From: an uncultured Oscillospiraceae bacterium
GTDB lineage: Bacteria; Bacillota; Clostridia; Oscillospirales; Oscillospiraceae
Assembly: GCA_944387285.1 (NCBI GenBank)
Contig: CALXEH010000026.1
Location: 1-32,937, forward strand
Length of the DNA stretch: 32,937 nt
Direction of reading: 5' to 3'
Shown in pieces: positions 25,101-32,937 of this stretch (position 1 is the first letter of the stretch; the number at the start of each line of letters is the position of its first letter). The position numbers and the translations under genes are program-made. The notes under the pieces are model-generated. The model saw only the letters and a program-made list of their open reading frames with translations, was not told the origin of the DNA and did not search any database.

Positions 25101-25134
25101 TTTAAAGAGGGGCCGGGCGCGGGCCCGGCCCCTT
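25101..25134 (-). terminator. Hairpin after the capsid gene, possible partial terminator
   Basis: On the minus strand an 11-bp stem, AGGGGCCGGGC with GCCCGGCCCCT (25133-25123 with 25118-25108), is followed by CTTTAAA. The short U-run suggests partial termination, which would lower expression of downstream genes relative to the capsid. Confidence 0.55.
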
Positions 25135-25139
25135 CAGGA

Positions 25140-26195
25140 TCAGGCGGAGTAGGCCTTCTCCACAACGGGAGAGGGGTACTTCGTATCGGTGTAGGCGTAG
25201 GCGCGGAGGGTCTGGCCGTCCTCGAGGGTGACGGAAGCGCCGGAGCTGACGAGGGAGCGGGAATTGCTGTACCTCGGGTCGGTGCCGTCGGTGGTGACGT
25301 AGATGGTAGCGCCGGAGGCCGTGACGGTGACGGTCGCGCCGGTGCCGCCGAGGGTGGGCGCCTCCTGGACGCTGGCGGTGGCGGCGTAGACGTAGACGCC
25401 GTCGCACTTTTCGGCGAGCACGCCGGCCCAGTAGCGGACGCGGCCCTCGATGACGTTGCCGTCGATGCCCATGGGGTCCTTCTGGATCTTGTACTTGGTG
25501 AGCTTCTGGGCGAAGGGGCAGGCGTCCTTGTGCTGGAGGATGAAGTAGACGCCGGCGGGCATGTCCGCGTCGGGGACGACGTGGACGTCGAAGCCTGCCA
25601 CGCGCGGGAGGCTGTTCTCGGTGAGGGCCTGGGAGCCGAGCTTTTCGAGATAGGTGAGGTTGGCGAGGTTGGGCAGCATGGCGGCGTAGGTCTCGGCGAT
25701 GAACATGCCGCGGCCCGCGCGGGGCACATGGCAGTTGTTCATGTGGGAGGCGCCGGCCTGGATGAGGCCCAGCAGGGTCTCGGCGGTGGGTGCCGCGCCG
25801 CCGACGACCTTGCCCGCGCCGTAGGCCCACTTCATCATGACGTAGGCCTCGGTCTCGGGTATGACGACGTCGCGGACCTGGACGTGGAGGCGCGCGGAGG
25901 CGTCCTTGACGTTGTACTGGTCCTGGGCGTTGCCCTCGTCGATGGAGCCGGTGAAGGAGCGGTCGCGCTCGATGCGGAAGGTCTGCACCCTGTCGCCGAT
26001 CTCTTTTATCTCGCCGTAGCGGGAGGTACCGCTTTTGACGTAGTCGTTCATCTCCATCTTGTCGACGGAGTAGACGGAGACCTCGTTGACGCCGGTGAAC
26101 TCGACCTTGTCGCTGGTGGCCCCGCGCAGGAGGCTCTCGCGCGCGAAGGCGTCGTCCACATACTTGGAGAATTTGCTTGCAAGATTGATAGCCAA
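25140..26195 (-). CDS. Major capsid protein with chitobiase-C-like C-terminal domain
   Basis: The 351-residue shell protein starts AINLASKFSKYVDDAFARES, the common beginning of clostridial phage coat proteins of this family. It is followed by RDRSFTGSIDEGN, EAYVMMKWAYG and RYWAGVLAEKCDGVYVY, consistent with an HK97-type fold. The last 70 residues (VTVTASGATIYVTTDGTDP, SVTLEDGQTLRAYAY) match the chitobiase/beta-hexosaminidase C-terminal-like domain (CHB_HEX_C type), a small Ig-like module probably displayed outside. Start: TTG at 26195, 7 bp after AAGGAAG, restoring the family N-terminus; an upstream TTG at 26213 has no site. A 611-bp non-coding insert separates it from the scaffold gene. Confidence 0.85.
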   Translation of the reverse strand: MAINLASKFSKYVDDAFARESLLRGATSDKVEFTGVNEVSVYSVDKMEMNDYVKSGTSRYGEIKEIGDRVQTFRIERDRSFTGSIDEGNAQDQYNVKDASARLHVQVRDVVIPETEAYVMMKWAYGAGKVVGGAAPTAETLLGLIQAGASHMNNCHVPRAGRGMFIAETYAAMLPNLANLTYLEKLGSQALTENSLPRVAGFDVHVVPDADMPAGVYFILQHKDACPFAQKLTKYKIQKDPMGIDGNVIEGRVRYWAGVLAEKCDGVYVYAATASVQEAPTLGGTGATVTVTASGATIYVTTDGTDPRYSNSRSLVSSGASVTLEDGQTLRAYAYTDTKYPSPVVEKAYSA

Positions 26196-26213
26196 AAGAC
26201 ATCTTCCTTTCAA

Positions 26214-26806
26214 AATATGAGTGTAGTCCGATGCAAAAGCTGGTCTGCCTCACACCGGCAGGCAAACGGACGCTGGTCTCGCGCCCGAAGGATTCAAAAT
26301 AAGAGAGAAGCCCCAAAGCTTCCCCCGGCGCATATCGTGACGGAGGGTCTGTCGTTTTGCCCAAAGCGTAACCGTAGGGGCGGGGTTCCACCCCCGCCCG
26401 GCGCGGTGACGTGACGTCCGCCGCAGACTTCACGTTTTGGCTCCCCAAAGGGGAGCCTGGTTTATAAGGTAAAACGCGGAGCGTTTCACCGCTTCCCGGA
26501 GACTGCGGAGGAGATGTGGACCCTTGCCGCATCGACGACGTCAGTCGATATTTGAGATCACGCCGCCCAACGGGCGGCTAATTACATTGTTCCCCCTCGT
26601 TCACGCCGGTCAATAACTCGGTACCTATCAACGTACAAACCTCACGGTTTCAAACGTCGGATAGGACCACCAGCGCAAGTGGGAGAGGCGGGTGGGACGC
26701 AACCGCCCCGATGGGTCCGCCACAATAAAAAGCCGCTTTTCTTTGGGGCGCCACTCCCGTTTCTTTGGGCAAGGGCCAAAGAAATGGGGTGGCATTTACA
26801 CCGAGG
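26214..26806. other. Non-coding insert between scaffold and capsid genes
   Basis: About 600 bp without a credible gene. It holds one GTAGGGGCGGGGTTCCAC-type palindrome (26374-26399), a GGCTCCCC/GGGGAGCC hairpin near 26432-26448, the composite repeat copy B (26499-26792) and a GCCGCCC/GGGCGGC hairpin at about 26561-26577. These modules match those at 1-817. Open frames through it are translations of the repeats. The capsid ribosome-binding site lies just beyond its left edge. Confidence 0.85.
26499..26792 (+). repeat. Composite intergenic repeat, copy B
   Basis: Conserved ends at 26499-26538 and 26680-26792 match copy A (496-535 and 681-798), with nearly the same internal spacing (142 against 146 bp) and the same orientation. 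The sequence just left of it, AAACGCGGAGCGTTTCACCG, matches the inverse of the block at about 45-66. It lies inside the phage-derived operon and opposes its transcription direction. Confidence 0.75.
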
Positions 26807-27439
26807 TCAGATAGAGTTCCACCCGGCGGAGATGGGGTCGTAAGGCGGGTCGCCTCCGGCGGAGACGGCGCTGCCGGCGCTGCGCCGGGCGTTTTCACGC
26901 TCGCGGCGCTCGCGCTCGAGCTCGGCGCGCAGCCGGGAGAGCTCGGCGTCCTTTTCCGCGGCCTCGCGGCGGGAGAGGTGAGCGGCGTAGGCGTCGCTGA
27001 GGCTGACGCCGCGGCGCACCTCGTCCCAGACCTCGGCGGGAATGGCCTCACGGTCGGTGCGCAGCCGCGCGGCGGCCTCGGGGAAGGCCTTGACGAAGCT
27101 CTCGCATTCGCGGCGGCGGCGCTCCTCGGGCGAGAACTCGCCCGTGCCGCCGGAGCGCAGGGACTCGAGCCTGAGGCTGGCGTCGCCGAGCTTGCCGCGG
27201 ATGCGGTCGTAGTCGAGGCCCTTTTGGGCGAGGGCGATGAGCTCCTCGCGCCCGACGTTTTTGGTCTCACCGAGGTGGCGGAGGGTGAAGCTCTCAGCCT
27301 CGGCGGGCTTTTCGGGCTTGGTATCGATGCCGGGCTCGGCCTCGTCCGTGACGCCCTGCATCATTTCGGCGACGTCTACCTGCCACTCGCCGCTGTCGGC
27401 GGGCTCTGCGGCGGGCGCCTGAACGTTTATTTCTTCCAT
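26807..27439 (-). CDS. Phage scaffolding protein
   Basis: The 210-residue protein is acidic, low in aromatic residues and mostly helical, with a long charged coiled coil near the C-terminus (SRREAAEKDAELSRLRAELE onward). This, and the position between portal and capsid, is what scaffolding proteins look like; they guide shell assembly and are then removed. RHLGETKNVGREELIALAQK followed by GLDYDRIR is a motif often found in Firmicutes phage scaffold proteins. The ATG at 27439 follows AAAGGAG, 13 bp after the portal gene. No protease gene is present in the cluster. Confidence 0.8.
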   Translation of the reverse strand: MEEINVQAPAAEPADSGEWQVDVAEMMQGVTDEAEPGIDTKPEKPAEAESFTLRHLGETKNVGREELIALAQKGLDYDRIRGKLGDASLRLESLRSGGTGEFSPEERRRRECESFVKAFPEAAARLRTDREAIPAEVWDEVRRGVSLSDAYAAHLSRREAAEKDAELSRLRAELERERRERENARRSAGSAVSAGGDPPYDPISAGWNSI

Positions 27440-27452
27440 ACTGGCTCCTTTC

Positions 27453-29051
27453 TCAGACTGCCGCAGCCTGCGCCGTGCTTTCGGCGGCGCGGCGGGCGGT
27501 GATGGCGTTTATGAGGCCCTGGCGGTCGGTGATGTAGCCGTCGGGCACGCGCTCGAGGTATTCGAGCACGTCGATATGCCCCTGCGCGAGCAGGTTGTCC
27601 ATTGTCTGCGTGGAGGCTATCTCGCTCCAGTAGGCGGCTGCGCCGACGTCGAGCTGGAGCCGCACCGGCAGTTCGCGCAGGCTGGAGAAGTCGAAGAGCA
27701 CGGAGATCTTGCCGTTTTCGGCCCTGGGCAGCTTGTCGCCGACGAAGTCGAGTATCTCCTCTGGCACCTCGGCGATGGGGTCGATCTCGGCCGGGCGCAG
27801 GCCGTAGCAGCAGGACATGAAATCCATGTAGATGCTGCCCAGGTCCTCTATGCTCTGGTAGAGGTTCTGCTTTGTGATCTCGTTGGGCGTGGCGGCGGCG
27901 CGCTGCAGGGCGATGATAGCGGAGGTGTTGTCGGGCTTGGCCTCGCCTAGGGCGACGCTGGTAGCGCCGAGGTTCGTCTGGGTGAGGCTCTGGGTGAGCT
28001 CGATGAACTGGGCTATCTGCGGGGATATCTGCGCGGGGCCGAGCACGCGGGCTACGTTGTCCACGCCGCCGCCGTTTACCCCAATGGCGCGGCCTATGCC
28101 GTTGTCCCAGCGCGGGATGCGGGTCTTGTCGTAGACTATCTTGGGGTAGGCCGTGGCCATGAGCGAGATCATGCTCATGGCGAAGAGCTTGTTGATGTAG
28201 ATCTGGTTGGGTATGAGCCCGGTTATCATGGCCTGGCCGTGGTAGCTGTCCTGGACGTAGTCCCAGCAGAGCCAGGTGACGGGGTAGAGGCGCAGGCCGA
28301 GATCCCAGGGTTTGCGTATCACGACGCCGCGGGCGCACTCGCAGCCCCAGACGGTGCCGGTTTTGCCGTCCTTCCAGAGTCGGAGGATGACGGTGGTTTT
28401 CCCGCCCGTGTCCTTGTAGGCGTCCATGAGCTGCTCGTCGGTGTCCTCCTTGATGGCCTGCCAGTCGGGGCAGCCGAGGCGGCGGGCGCGCTCCCGGAGG
28501 GCGGGGGTCATCTCGCGGCGTTTTATGAGGATGTAGGGCTGGGACTGGACGTGCCTGTCTGCGGTGTTGCCGAAGCCGATGCGGGTGTTCTGTACGATCT
28601 CGGTGACGATGGCGCCCTTGCCGCCGCTGCCGGAATCGGCCTCGGGGTCCCACCAGGTGTAGGTGGCGCCGTCGCCGTCGACTGCGGCGTTGCGCATGTA
28701 CTCCTTGAGCAGCCAGGTCAGCTTGTTGCGCTCGAAGAGGGCCTCGAACTCGGCGTTGATGACGTCGGAGGCGCGCTTGAGGCTGCTGTCGCCGGCCCCG
28801 GAAGGCAGGGGCGAGCACTTGAGCTTGAGCTTGTCGCTCGTTATGGAGGCCACGGTGAAGAGGGTGACGCGCTTGAGGAAGTTGAACTGCGGCGTGGGCA
28901 GGCCGTTGGACTCGACGCCCTCCCACTGCTTGCCGATGAAGAAGTTCTCGTTGACCCTGACGGTGTCGTCGAGCTGGATGCTGTCGTTGTAGGCGAGCAT
29001 TTTTTCGTACTCGCGCCAGACGGAATCGGCGCTGATCTCTCCGGGCTTCAT
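27453..29051 (-). CDS. Phage portal protein (P22-like type)
   Basis: The 532-residue protein would form the dodecameric ring at the packaging vertex. It starts with a helical region (VWREYEKMLAYNDSIQLDDT, NENFFIGKQWEGV) and has the FNFLKRVTLFTVASI segment and a long helix region, SPQIAQFIELTQSLTQTNLG, before the wing and crown. Size and order fit portals of short-tailed phages. The ATG at 29051 follows GAGGAGGT, 2 bp after the small TM gene. It is co-transcribed with terminase and scaffold. Confidence 0.88.
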   Translation of the reverse strand: MKPGEISADSVWREYEKMLAYNDSIQLDDTVRVNENFFIGKQWEGVESNGLPTPQFNFLKRVTLFTVASITSDKLKLKCSPLPSGAGDSSLKRASDVINAEFEALFERNKLTWLLKEYMRNAAVDGDGATYTWWDPEADSGSGGKGAIVTEIVQNTRIGFGNTADRHVQSQPYILIKRREMTPALRERARRLGCPDWQAIKEDTDEQLMDAYKDTGGKTTVILRLWKDGKTGTVWGCECARGVVIRKPWDLGLRLYPVTWLCWDYVQDSYHGQAMITGLIPNQIYINKLFAMSMISLMATAYPKIVYDKTRIPRWDNGIGRAIGVNGGGVDNVARVLGPAQISPQIAQFIELTQSLTQTNLGATSVALGEAKPDNTSAIIALQRAAATPNEITKQNLYQSIEDLGSIYMDFMSCCYGLRPAEIDPIAEVPEEILDFVGDKLPRAENGKISVLFDFSSLRELPVRLQLDVGAAAYWSEIASTQTMDNLLAQGHIDVLEYLERVPDGYITDRQGLINAITARRAAESTAQAAAV

Positions 29052-29053
29052 GT

Positions 29054-29305
29054 TCAGACCTCCTCTCCCTGCCTGCGTTGCATGTCTGCCTGGCCGTAGC
29101 TGAGAATACCGGCCAGGGCCTCTTCAAATCGGCGCTGTTCGCGCAGGGCGCGCTCGCGCAGCTCGTCCGGCTCGGGCTCCTGCGCCGGGATGGGCCCCGG
29201 CGGCATCGCGGCCTCGAGGGCTTTGAGGCAGCGCGCAAGCGAAATAGCCGCCGCCACGCTGGACGCCGCGCAGACGAGCGCGGCAATGAGCAGAATGATC
29301 TCCAT
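29054..29305 (-). CDS. Small single-TM protein between terminase and portal
   Basis: The 83-residue protein has one N-terminal hydrophobic segment (about 3-27) and a charged, helical remainder (ERALREQRRFEEALAGILSY). I do not recognise a family. It has a good ribosome-binding site (CAGGAGGT) and couples closely to the portal gene (TGAACATG), so it is likely a real gene. A membrane protein in this position is unusual; an accessory lysis or assembly role is only speculation. Confidence 0.65.
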   Translation of the reverse strand: MEIILLIAALVCAASSVAAAISLARCLKALEAAMPPGPIPAQEPEPDELRERALREQRRFEEALAGILSYGQADMQRRQGEEV

Positions 29306-29321
29306 GTTGACCTCCTGTATA

Positions 29322-30704
29322 TTAAAATTGCAGATAGCTCCTCTTGGGGTCGCCGCCGGTCATGAACTCGTCGTAGTCCTCGAGCGGCTCGCCGTCGTCC
29401 TCGCGCGAGGGCGCGGGCGCGGCGTTTTCGGCGGCGAGAGTGCGGCTGATGCAGTAGTAGCGCAGGGCGTCCACGCGGTGGGTGACGTCGTGGGGCTCAC
29501 GGGCGCAGTCGTTGGGGTCGCGCTCGTCGGCCTGGATGTCGCGCAGGTCCTCGATGGTCTCGCGGCAGCTCTTGAAGAGCATGAGCATGGGCTTGCCGTC
29601 CGTGCGCTTCGCCAGAGCCTCGCGCAGGAGCAGGTGGCCCTGCACCCTGTTGTTGTCGGCCTTGACGATGGGCACGCCCGCGTCCATGAATATCTCTGCC
29701 ATGGTGCGGCCCGTGTCCTTCTGGCGGTTCCACATGTCCGGCGGCGCAAAGGTGATCTCGATGCGCTCGCCGGGCAGGGTGTGGGAGAGCATGGCCTCGG
29801 CGGCCTCGCGGACTATGAGGCCGGGCGCGGAGAATTCGCGGTACATCCAGCTGCGCCCGTCCCCGTCCACGGCGAACCAGGCGCAGGCGAACATGTCGAG
29901 GCCGTAGTCGAAGGCCCTGTAGCGCTTCCAGGAGTCCGGGATGGAAAAGGGCTCGGCGAGGTTGCCGGTGCCGGCCAGCTCGGGGAAGTAGTTGCCGCCG
30001 AGCGCGTCCCACTCGCCGTAGCGGTAGGCGCGGCGCAGGTTCTCCGGCATGGAGGCGAGCATGCGCACATAGGCGGGCGAGGAGCGCAGCAGCGCGGTGT
30101 TGTCCTCGACGGTGGCGGGGATGAAGACGTAGTCCTCCGGGTCCTCGCTGGCCTCGGGGTCGTCCGGGTCAGTGATGAAGTCGCGGTCAATGAACAGGCG
30201 CTTGACCCAGCGATGGCCCACGCCGCCGGGGTTGCAGGTGATATACATGCGCTTTGGGAAGTCGTTCACGCCGCGCAGCAGCCCGCCGAGGAACTGGAAG
30301 CTGCGCCAGGTGAACTGCGTCGCCTCGTCGATGAAAATCCAATCGTACTCCTGCCCGTTGTACTCGAGCTCGGAGGCCTCCCCGGCCCAGTGGCCGAAGT
30401 GGATGAGACTGCCGTTTGTGAAGTAGATGGAGTGGAGCGAGCCGTTGTAGGAGCAAAACTCGGTGTTTATCATCTTGAGCATCGGCTCGATGTGGTTCGA
30501 CTGGAGCTCGGGGTAGGTGCGGCGCAGTATGAGGATGCGGATGCCGGCGTAGTTGTAGGCCCCGAGCAGGGCCTTGGTGCGGACGGCCCAGGTCTTGCCG
30601 CCGCCCTTGGCCCCGCCGTAGGCAGTGAAGAGCTTGCGGCTTTGAAAAAACAGCTTTTGCTTGGGGTTAGCCTCACCGGGGTCCCAGACGTAATCTCCCG
30701 TCAT
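29322..30704 (-). CDS. Phage terminase large subunit
   Basis: The 460-residue packaging motor has an N-terminal ATPase with Walker A AYGGAKGGGKTW (28-39) and Walker B DWIFIDEAT (121-129). The C-terminal RNase H-like nuclease has its first acidic residue in AFDYGLD (about 266) and a late one in RVDALRYY (about 412). It cuts and pumps DNA into the prohead through the portal. All key residues are present, so the protein looks intact. Its ATG overlaps the small subunit stop (ATGA). Confidence 0.95.
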   Translation of the reverse strand: MTGDYVWDPGEANPKQKLFFQSRKLFTAYGGAKGGGKTWAVRTKALLGAYNYAGIRILILRRTYPELQSNHIEPMLKMINTEFCSYNGSLHSIYFTNGSLIHFGHWAGEASELEYNGQEYDWIFIDEATQFTWRSFQFLGGLLRGVNDFPKRMYITCNPGGVGHRWVKRLFIDRDFITDPDDPEASEDPEDYVFIPATVEDNTALLRSSPAYVRMLASMPENLRRAYRYGEWDALGGNYFPELAGTGNLAEPFSIPDSWKRYRAFDYGLDMFACAWFAVDGDGRSWMYREFSAPGLIVREAAEAMLSHTLPGERIEITFAPPDMWNRQKDTGRTMAEIFMDAGVPIVKADNNRVQGHLLLREALAKRTDGKPMLMLFKSCRETIEDLRDIQADERDPNDCAREPHDVTHRVDALRYYCISRTLAAENAAPAPSREDDGEPLEDYDEFMTGGDPKRSYLQF

Positions 30705-31066
30705 TCTGCGGCCCCGCTTCCGACGCCCTCGAGCCGGATGATGAGGCGCTTTTCGCCGCCTGTGCCGGCCTTGTCGGCATAGCCGCCGTTTTTCTCCTGC
30801 TTGAGCGCATTCATGCAGCCCGTGGCCCTGCCAGACTCGGTGACCATCTGGTTTTCGAGCCAGTCCATGCGCCTGAGCCTGGCCCGCTCGAGCTCGGGCC
30901 GGTATCGCGCGTCCCCGAGCCTGCGGGCGTACTCCTCTTCGCTCAGCCCGAGCTTCAGCAGCAGCCCCGCCTCCGTCGGAAAGCGCCCCTGCGCCTCCCT
31001 CTCGGCGAAGTAGCCGTCGATTTTCTCCCTCAGGTCCAGGGCGATCTCGCGTTTTGACCTGCCCAA
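30701..31066 (-). CDS. Phage terminase small subunit
   Basis: The 121-residue helical protein precedes the large subunit and overlaps it by 4 bp. The N-terminal half (LREKIDGYFAEREAQGRFPT, GLLLKLGLSEEEYARRL) has the helix-turn-helix look of small terminase subunits that recognise the packaging site. The middle (RMDWLENQMVTESGRATGCM) fits the oligomerisation helix. The ATG follows GGAGGTGAGG. It is the first gene of the phage-derived operon. Confidence 0.8.
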   Translation of the reverse strand: MGRSKREIALDLREKIDGYFAEREAQGRFPTEAGLLLKLGLSEEEYARRLGDARYRPELERARLRRMDWLENQMVTESGRATGCMNALKQEKNGGYADKAGTGGEKRLIIRLEGVGSGAAE

Positions 31067-31090
31067 AGCCTCACCTCCAGCCTGGGTGAC

Positions 31091-31118
31091 AATATACAGG
31101 CTTTCGATTTAAGCGCAA
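31091..31118 (-). promoter_or_regulatory. Possible promoter of the phage-derived operon
   Basis: On the minus strand TTGCGC (31118-31113) and TATATT (31096-31091) are separated by 16 bp, ending 24 bp before the terminase ATG. The -35 match is weak. The 182-bp gap also contains an AT-rich stretch (31129-31142). No regulator gene or obvious operator is seen. Confidence 0.45.
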
Positions 31119-31167
31119 GGGCGCGGAATAAAAAATTTTATCGACCGTTTCTGCAACTTCTGGGCGC

Positions 31168-31206
31168 AAAAAAGCGCTCAAGCGAATCAAAATTTCGCTT
31201 GAGCGC
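31168..31206 (-). terminator. Terminator after the SLH/transglutaminase gene
   Basis: GCGCTCAAGCGAA (31174-31186) and TTCGCTTGAGCGC (31194-31206) form a perfect 13-bp stem. On the minus strand it is followed by six T (complement of 31168-31173). It separates the host gene from the phage-derived operon. Confidence 0.9.
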
Positions 31207-31248
31207 AACTAATTTGCCGCAATGCCCGGCGCACCTGCGCCGGAGGGC

Positions 31249-32364
31249 TCAGAGATAGGGATGGGCGTATGGCGCGGGCTCGGGCCCGCAGTAGAGCCCG
31301 TAGGCGTCGCAGATCCAGAATTCTGAGCCGAGCTGGACGCGGCACCACTGGTGGCTCCATTGGTTTTCGTTGACGTGCTCGTAGGATATGCCGAGTATGT
31401 TCAGGCAGAGGCCCGTGGCCCGGGCGCAGCCGGCGCAGGAGGCGTAGCCGAGCACGAAGTAGCCGTAGGGGTCGTTGTAGTGGGCGTCGGTGTCTGAGTA
31501 GGACATGCCGCTGTCGAACAGCTGCCGCAGGGCCGAGGCGATGCCCGCCAGCTGCTCCTTTGTATCCAGCCCGGCCAGGGGCCGCACCAGCTCCAGGGCC
31601 CTGTCATAGGCGGCCTGGAATTCCTCGTCCGTGCAGTTTTTCTTCAGGCTGGCATAGTTTTGCAGCTGGCTGACGGGCACGGGCGTAAATTCGGCGCCGG
31701 CTTTGGTGAGGCTGATGGCCTTGCGCAGGCCGGGGTCGGCGATGCGGCTGACCAGCGCGGCCGCCTCGCCGCGCTTGATGCTGCTGTCGGGCAGGAAGCT
31801 GCCCCTGCTGTCGCTGCCGGTGAGTATGCCCGCGCCGTAGAGGCGGTAGACCGCGTCGCGGCAGGAGGCGCCTTCGGGCACGTCGGGGATGGCCCCGTCC
31901 TCAATGCTGCTGATGACGGGCAGTCTCACGCCGGCAAGGGCGCTGTCCATGATGGCGGCGAAGTCGGCGCGGCTGACGGGCGAGTCGTAGCTGACGTAGT
32001 CCCAGAGCATGCCGTGCTCCTTGGCGTACTCCACATAGGGCTCGTACCAGACGCCGCTGCCGGCCTCGGCCGGCAGGCTGCCGCCCGCATAGCCGCGGTG
32101 TATGCGGCAGGCCATGGCCAGGGTCTCGGCCACGGTCAGGCTGCCGTACACGTCGAAGTAGTCCTCGCTCCTGCCCTTCATGATGCCGAACTCGTAGGCG
32201 CTCTTGACGTTTTCCGAGCACCATATGCCGGCCGGCACGTCGCTGAACTGGCCGGCCCTGTAGGCGTTGACCCTGTCGAAGCCGCTGCCGGCGGCCAGGG
32301 CCGGGACACACAGGCACAGCGCCGCCGCAAGGGCGAGCAGCAGCGCGCAGAGCCTTCTTTTCAC
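31249..32364 (-). CDS. Secreted SLH-domain protein with transglutaminase-like C-terminus
   Basis: The 371-residue protein has a signal peptide (1-25, ending ALAA). Three S-layer homology-like repeats cover about 38-212 (FSDVPAGIWCSENVKSAYEF, WYEPYVEYAKEHGMLWDYV, IPDVPEGASCRDAVYRLYGA), which usually anchor proteins to wall polymers. The C-terminal domain resembles a transglutaminase/papain-like fold: Cys in YASCAGCARA, His in NQWSHQWC and Asp in CDAYG make a possible triad. The start is GTG 32364 with AGGAGAGGA upstream. It has its own terminator and lies just outside the phage-derived operon. It may modify surface proteins or peptidoglycan; the substrate is unknown. Confidence 0.8.
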   Translation of the reverse strand: MKRRLCALLLALAAALCLCVPALAAGSGFDRVNAYRAGQFSDVPAGIWCSENVKSAYEFGIMKGRSEDYFDVYGSLTVAETLAMACRIHRGYAGGSLPAEAGSGVWYEPYVEYAKEHGMLWDYVSYDSPVSRADFAAIMDSALAGVRLPVISSIEDGAIPDVPEGASCRDAVYRLYGAGILTGSDSRGSFLPDSSIKRGEAAALVSRIADPGLRKAISLTKAGAEFTPVPVSQLQNYASLKKNCTDEEFQAAYDRALELVRPLAGLDTKEQLAGIASALRQLFDSGMSYSDTDAHYNDPYGYFVLGYASCAGCARATGLCLNILGISYEHVNENQWSHQWCRVQLGSEFWICDAYGLYCGPEPAPYAHPYL

Positions 32365-32481
32365 TGGGCTTCCTCTCCTTTCCCTCCGCCGTGACGGCGG
32401 TATATCCGCATTTTAACACAGGGCGCGGGCAATTTCCAGAGGGAGGAAGGGCGCTTGCGGGAAATAACCGGGGCAGGGCGC

Positions 32482-32511
32482 AAAAAACCGCCGGGGCGGA
32501 GGCCCCGGCGG
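32482..32511 (-). terminator. Terminator after hppA
   Basis: On the minus strand a 10-bp stem, GCCGGGGCC-like (32511-32502 with 32497-32488), is followed by six T (complement of 32482-32487). Confidence 0.88.
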
Positions 32512-32526
32512 CGATGCGCGTTCAGC

Positions 32527-32937
32527 TTAGAAGAGGTGCACGTTCGCGATGACGGCGGAGAAGACGATGGACACGGTGGAGCAGAGCTTGATGAGGATGT
32601 TCAGGCTGGGGCCGGAGGTGTCCTTGAAGGGGTCGCCGACGGTATCGCCGATGACGCCGGCCTTGTGGCACTCGCTGCCCTTGCCGCCGTGGTGGCCGGC
32701 CTCGATGTACTTTTTGGCGTTGTCCCAGGCGCCGCCGGAGTTGGACATGAAGACGGCCATGCCGAAGCCGCAGACGGTGGTGCCGGCGAGCAGGCCCACG
32801 ACGCCCTCGACGCCGAGGATGAGGCCGGTGATGATGGGCACGATGACGGCGAGCAGTGCGGGCACGACCATGGCGCGCAGGGCGCCGGAGGTGCACAGGT
32901 CGACGCAGCTCTCGTAGTCGGGCTCGGCCTCGCCCTC
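32527..32937 (-). CDS. hppA: Membrane-bound pyrophosphatase, C-terminal part
   Basis: The frame is open to the window edge, so the N-terminal part is missing; 136 residues are seen. The enzyme couples pyrophosphate hydrolysis to H+ or Na+ export. Diagnostic motifs are SNSGGAWDNAKKYIE and GDTVGDPFKDTSGPSLNILI in the last cytosolic loop and helix 16, with EPDYESCVDL upstream. The C-terminus ends in a short hydrophobic helix. The residues that decide K+ dependence and ion type are not all in view, so the subclass is open. A terminator follows. Confidence 0.94.
   Translation of the reverse strand, partial: EGEAEPDYESCVDLCTSGALRAMVVPALLAVIVPIITGLILGVEGVVGLLAGTTVCGFGMAVFMSNSGGAWDNAKKYIEAGHHGGKGSECHKAGVIGDTVGDPFKDTSGPSLNILIKLCSTVSIVFSAVIANVHLF

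Noticed and set aside
24180..26414. 744-codon open frame on the plus strand
   Set aside because: It is antisense to the capsid and hub genes, has a composition expected from GC-rich shadow frames and no ribosome-binding site.
29190..30782. 530-codon open frame on the plus strand
   Set aside because: Antisense shadow of the terminase large subunit gene.

Overview
The window looks like a chromosomal segment of a GC-rich gut Clostridia, probably of the Oscillospiraceae/Ruminococcaceae type. This is inferred from strong AGGAGG ribosome-binding sites, rho-independent terminators, an L13-S9 operon, phi LC3-type holin and Flg_new-type repeats in a high-GC Firmicutes context, and from dispersed palindromic 'GTAGGGGCGGGGTTCCAC' repeats. 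No rRNA or tRNA gene was seen, so the placement stays tentative.

Layout. Positions 1-817 are non-coding mosaic repeats. Positions 818-4466 carry a rightward run: adenosylhomocysteinase, the Mg2+ transporter MgtE and an AEC-family permease, closed by a terminator. Positions 4513-8916 are a leftward five-gene operon: a DUF5058-like membrane protein, a second membrane protein, an M20 metallopeptidase, an OFA-type MFS transporter and a stand-alone S24/LexA-type domain without its catalytic residues. Upstream of it is a TtcA-like tRNA thiolase (leftward). The rightward rplM-rpsI operon follows, with a consensus promoter and a leader hairpin. Leftward again come a GT-C membrane glycosyltransferase and a LytTR/GHKL two-component system. 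A rightward GntR(YtrA)-ABC-permease operon has its promoter inside a 12-bp-arm palindrome. A leftward PlsC acyltransferase with a zinc ribbon has its promoter next to the end of the phage-derived cluster.

Positions 17948-31066 are a compact, 15-gene, leftward phage-derived cluster: small and large terminase, a small TM protein, portal, scaffold, capsid, a hub protein that looks split in two, BppU-like protein, collagen-like fibre, second fibre, GH25 lysin, holin, a connector-like protein and a TM/coiled-coil protein. Host genes lie directly on both sides. There is no integrase, repressor, replication gene, tape measure, major tail protein or baseplate. The gene set is what a short-tailed (podovirus/P22-like) particle would need for packaging, shell, plug, fibres and lysis, and nothing for lysogeny. 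It is either a decayed prophage or a domesticated particle (gene-transfer-agent-like or killing particle). Several particle proteins carry extra surface modules: a chitobiase-C-type domain on the capsid protein, Listeria-Bacteroides repeats on the hub and collagen triplets on a fibre. A roughly 600-bp non-coding insert, built from the same repeat family as the left end of the window, lies between scaffold and capsid.

Positions 31168-32937 hold a secreted SLH/transglutaminase-like protein and the C-terminal part of a membrane pyrophosphatase (hppA), both leftward and each with its own terminator.
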